From assembly GCA_035527715.1 (NCBI GenBank), contig DATKZY010000153.1, forward strand, positions 1 through 14,465: DNA of 14,465 bases, given 5' to 3'. The DNA is from DSUN01 sp035527715. Lineage in GTDB: Bacteria; Planctomycetota; PUPC01; DSUN01. The translations under genes were made by a program, and so were the position numbers. Below are positions 14,326 through 14,465 of the stretch, in pieces (position 1 is the stretch's first letter; each line of letters opens with the position of its first letter). The notes below the pieces were generated by a model. The model was not told the DNA's origin and made no database searches. It saw only the letters and a program-made list of their open reading frames with translations.

Positions 14326-14430
14326 GGGGTGCGTGTAATCTCCTTCGGTCGGAAAAGCCAGTTGCGCGATACTATCGCGGGCACCCCCAATCCCGCAGCT
14401 GACCCAACGCCCGCAGGGCGTGGCGGAGTA
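14326..14430. repeat. Right copy of a perfect 105-bp inverted repeat
   Basis: This is the exact reverse complement of bases 1-105. It begins at GGGGTGCGTG, 28 bp beyond the nested hairpin cluster, and ends at GGCGGAGTA. The sequence continues into a further stem at 14434-14461, which has no visible counterpart because the left copy starts at the window edge. Confidence 0.95.
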
Positions 14431-14433
14431 AAG

Positions 14434-14461
14434 CCCACGGCGATGCTTTGGGAGCCGTGGG
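14434..14461. repeat. Hairpin next to the right inverted repeat
   Basis: CCCACGGC (14434-14441) and GCCGTGGG (14454-14461) form a perfect 8-bp stem with a 12-nt loop. It may belong to the same repeat element as the 105-bp sequence, extending past its visible end. Confidence 0.6.
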
Positions 14462-14465
14462 TAAG

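Noticed and set aside
1..14430. A classical composite transposon with 105-bp terminal inverted repeats
   Set aside because: No DDE transposase or integrase lies inside, the IS200-like enzyme does not use long terminal inverted repeats, and the left repeat sits at the window edge so target duplications cannot be seen. Kept only as an observation on the repeat.

Overview
This is a GC-rich bacterial segment in which every convincing gene lies on the minus strand. The gene set points to the PVC/Planctomycetota neighbourhood (planctomycete-, Lentisphaerae- or Hydrogenedentes-like): exported Gfo/Idh/MocA oxidoreductases with twin-arginine leaders, a large exported PQQ-type beta-propeller protein with a methyltransferase-like N-terminus, an exported HEAT-repeat protein, and a sugar-phosphate isomerase/epimerase-type TIM barrel. 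This placement is inference; no rRNA or other marker gene is present.

Layout in transcription order (high to low coordinates): a hairpin-rich non-coding leader (13971-14465); two sugar ABC-transporter permeases (13970-12972 and 12961-12095, 10 bp apart); a mobile block at 10726-12089 made of an IS200-like HUH tyrosine transposase flanked by arrays of a three-hairpin repeat; the sugar-binding protein (10698-9280); two tandem Gfo/Idh/MocA paralogs (9193-7901 and 7798-6512); the HEAT-repeat protein (6386-4452); the beta-propeller protein (4383-1282); the TIM-barrel isomerase/epimerase (1193-423, GTG start); and a repeat-filled tail (1-422). Most genes have their own AGGAG-like ribosome binding site, and three gaps contain plausible sigma70-type promoters.

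The genes read as a carbohydrate uptake and conversion cluster. A binding protein and two permeases import a sugar or oligosaccharide, the ATPase being supplied elsewhere. Exported NAD(P)-type oxidoreductases and the isomerase/epimerase would interconvert the sugar or its oxidised form, while the propeller and HEAT proteins are envelope proteins of unknown task. No glycoside hydrolase, kinase or regulator is in view, so the substrate cannot be named.

The most unusual content is repetitive. The transposase sits between oppositely oriented arrays of an ~90 bp module with fixed polarity: a GCA-loop hairpin, a TTCA-loop hairpin and a GAA-loop hairpin. Several otherwise unrelated hairpin families here share a C-(GNA)-G triloop on one strand, a loop class known to make exceptionally stable single-stranded DNA hairpins. 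A perfect 105-bp inverted repeat brackets the whole cluster (1-105 and 14326-14430). Further repeats are GGATG-type inverted elements in two consecutive intergenic gaps, a perfect 31-bp inverted repeat upstream of the cluster, a 26-bp direct repeat downstream, and short repeat insertions inside the propeller gene.
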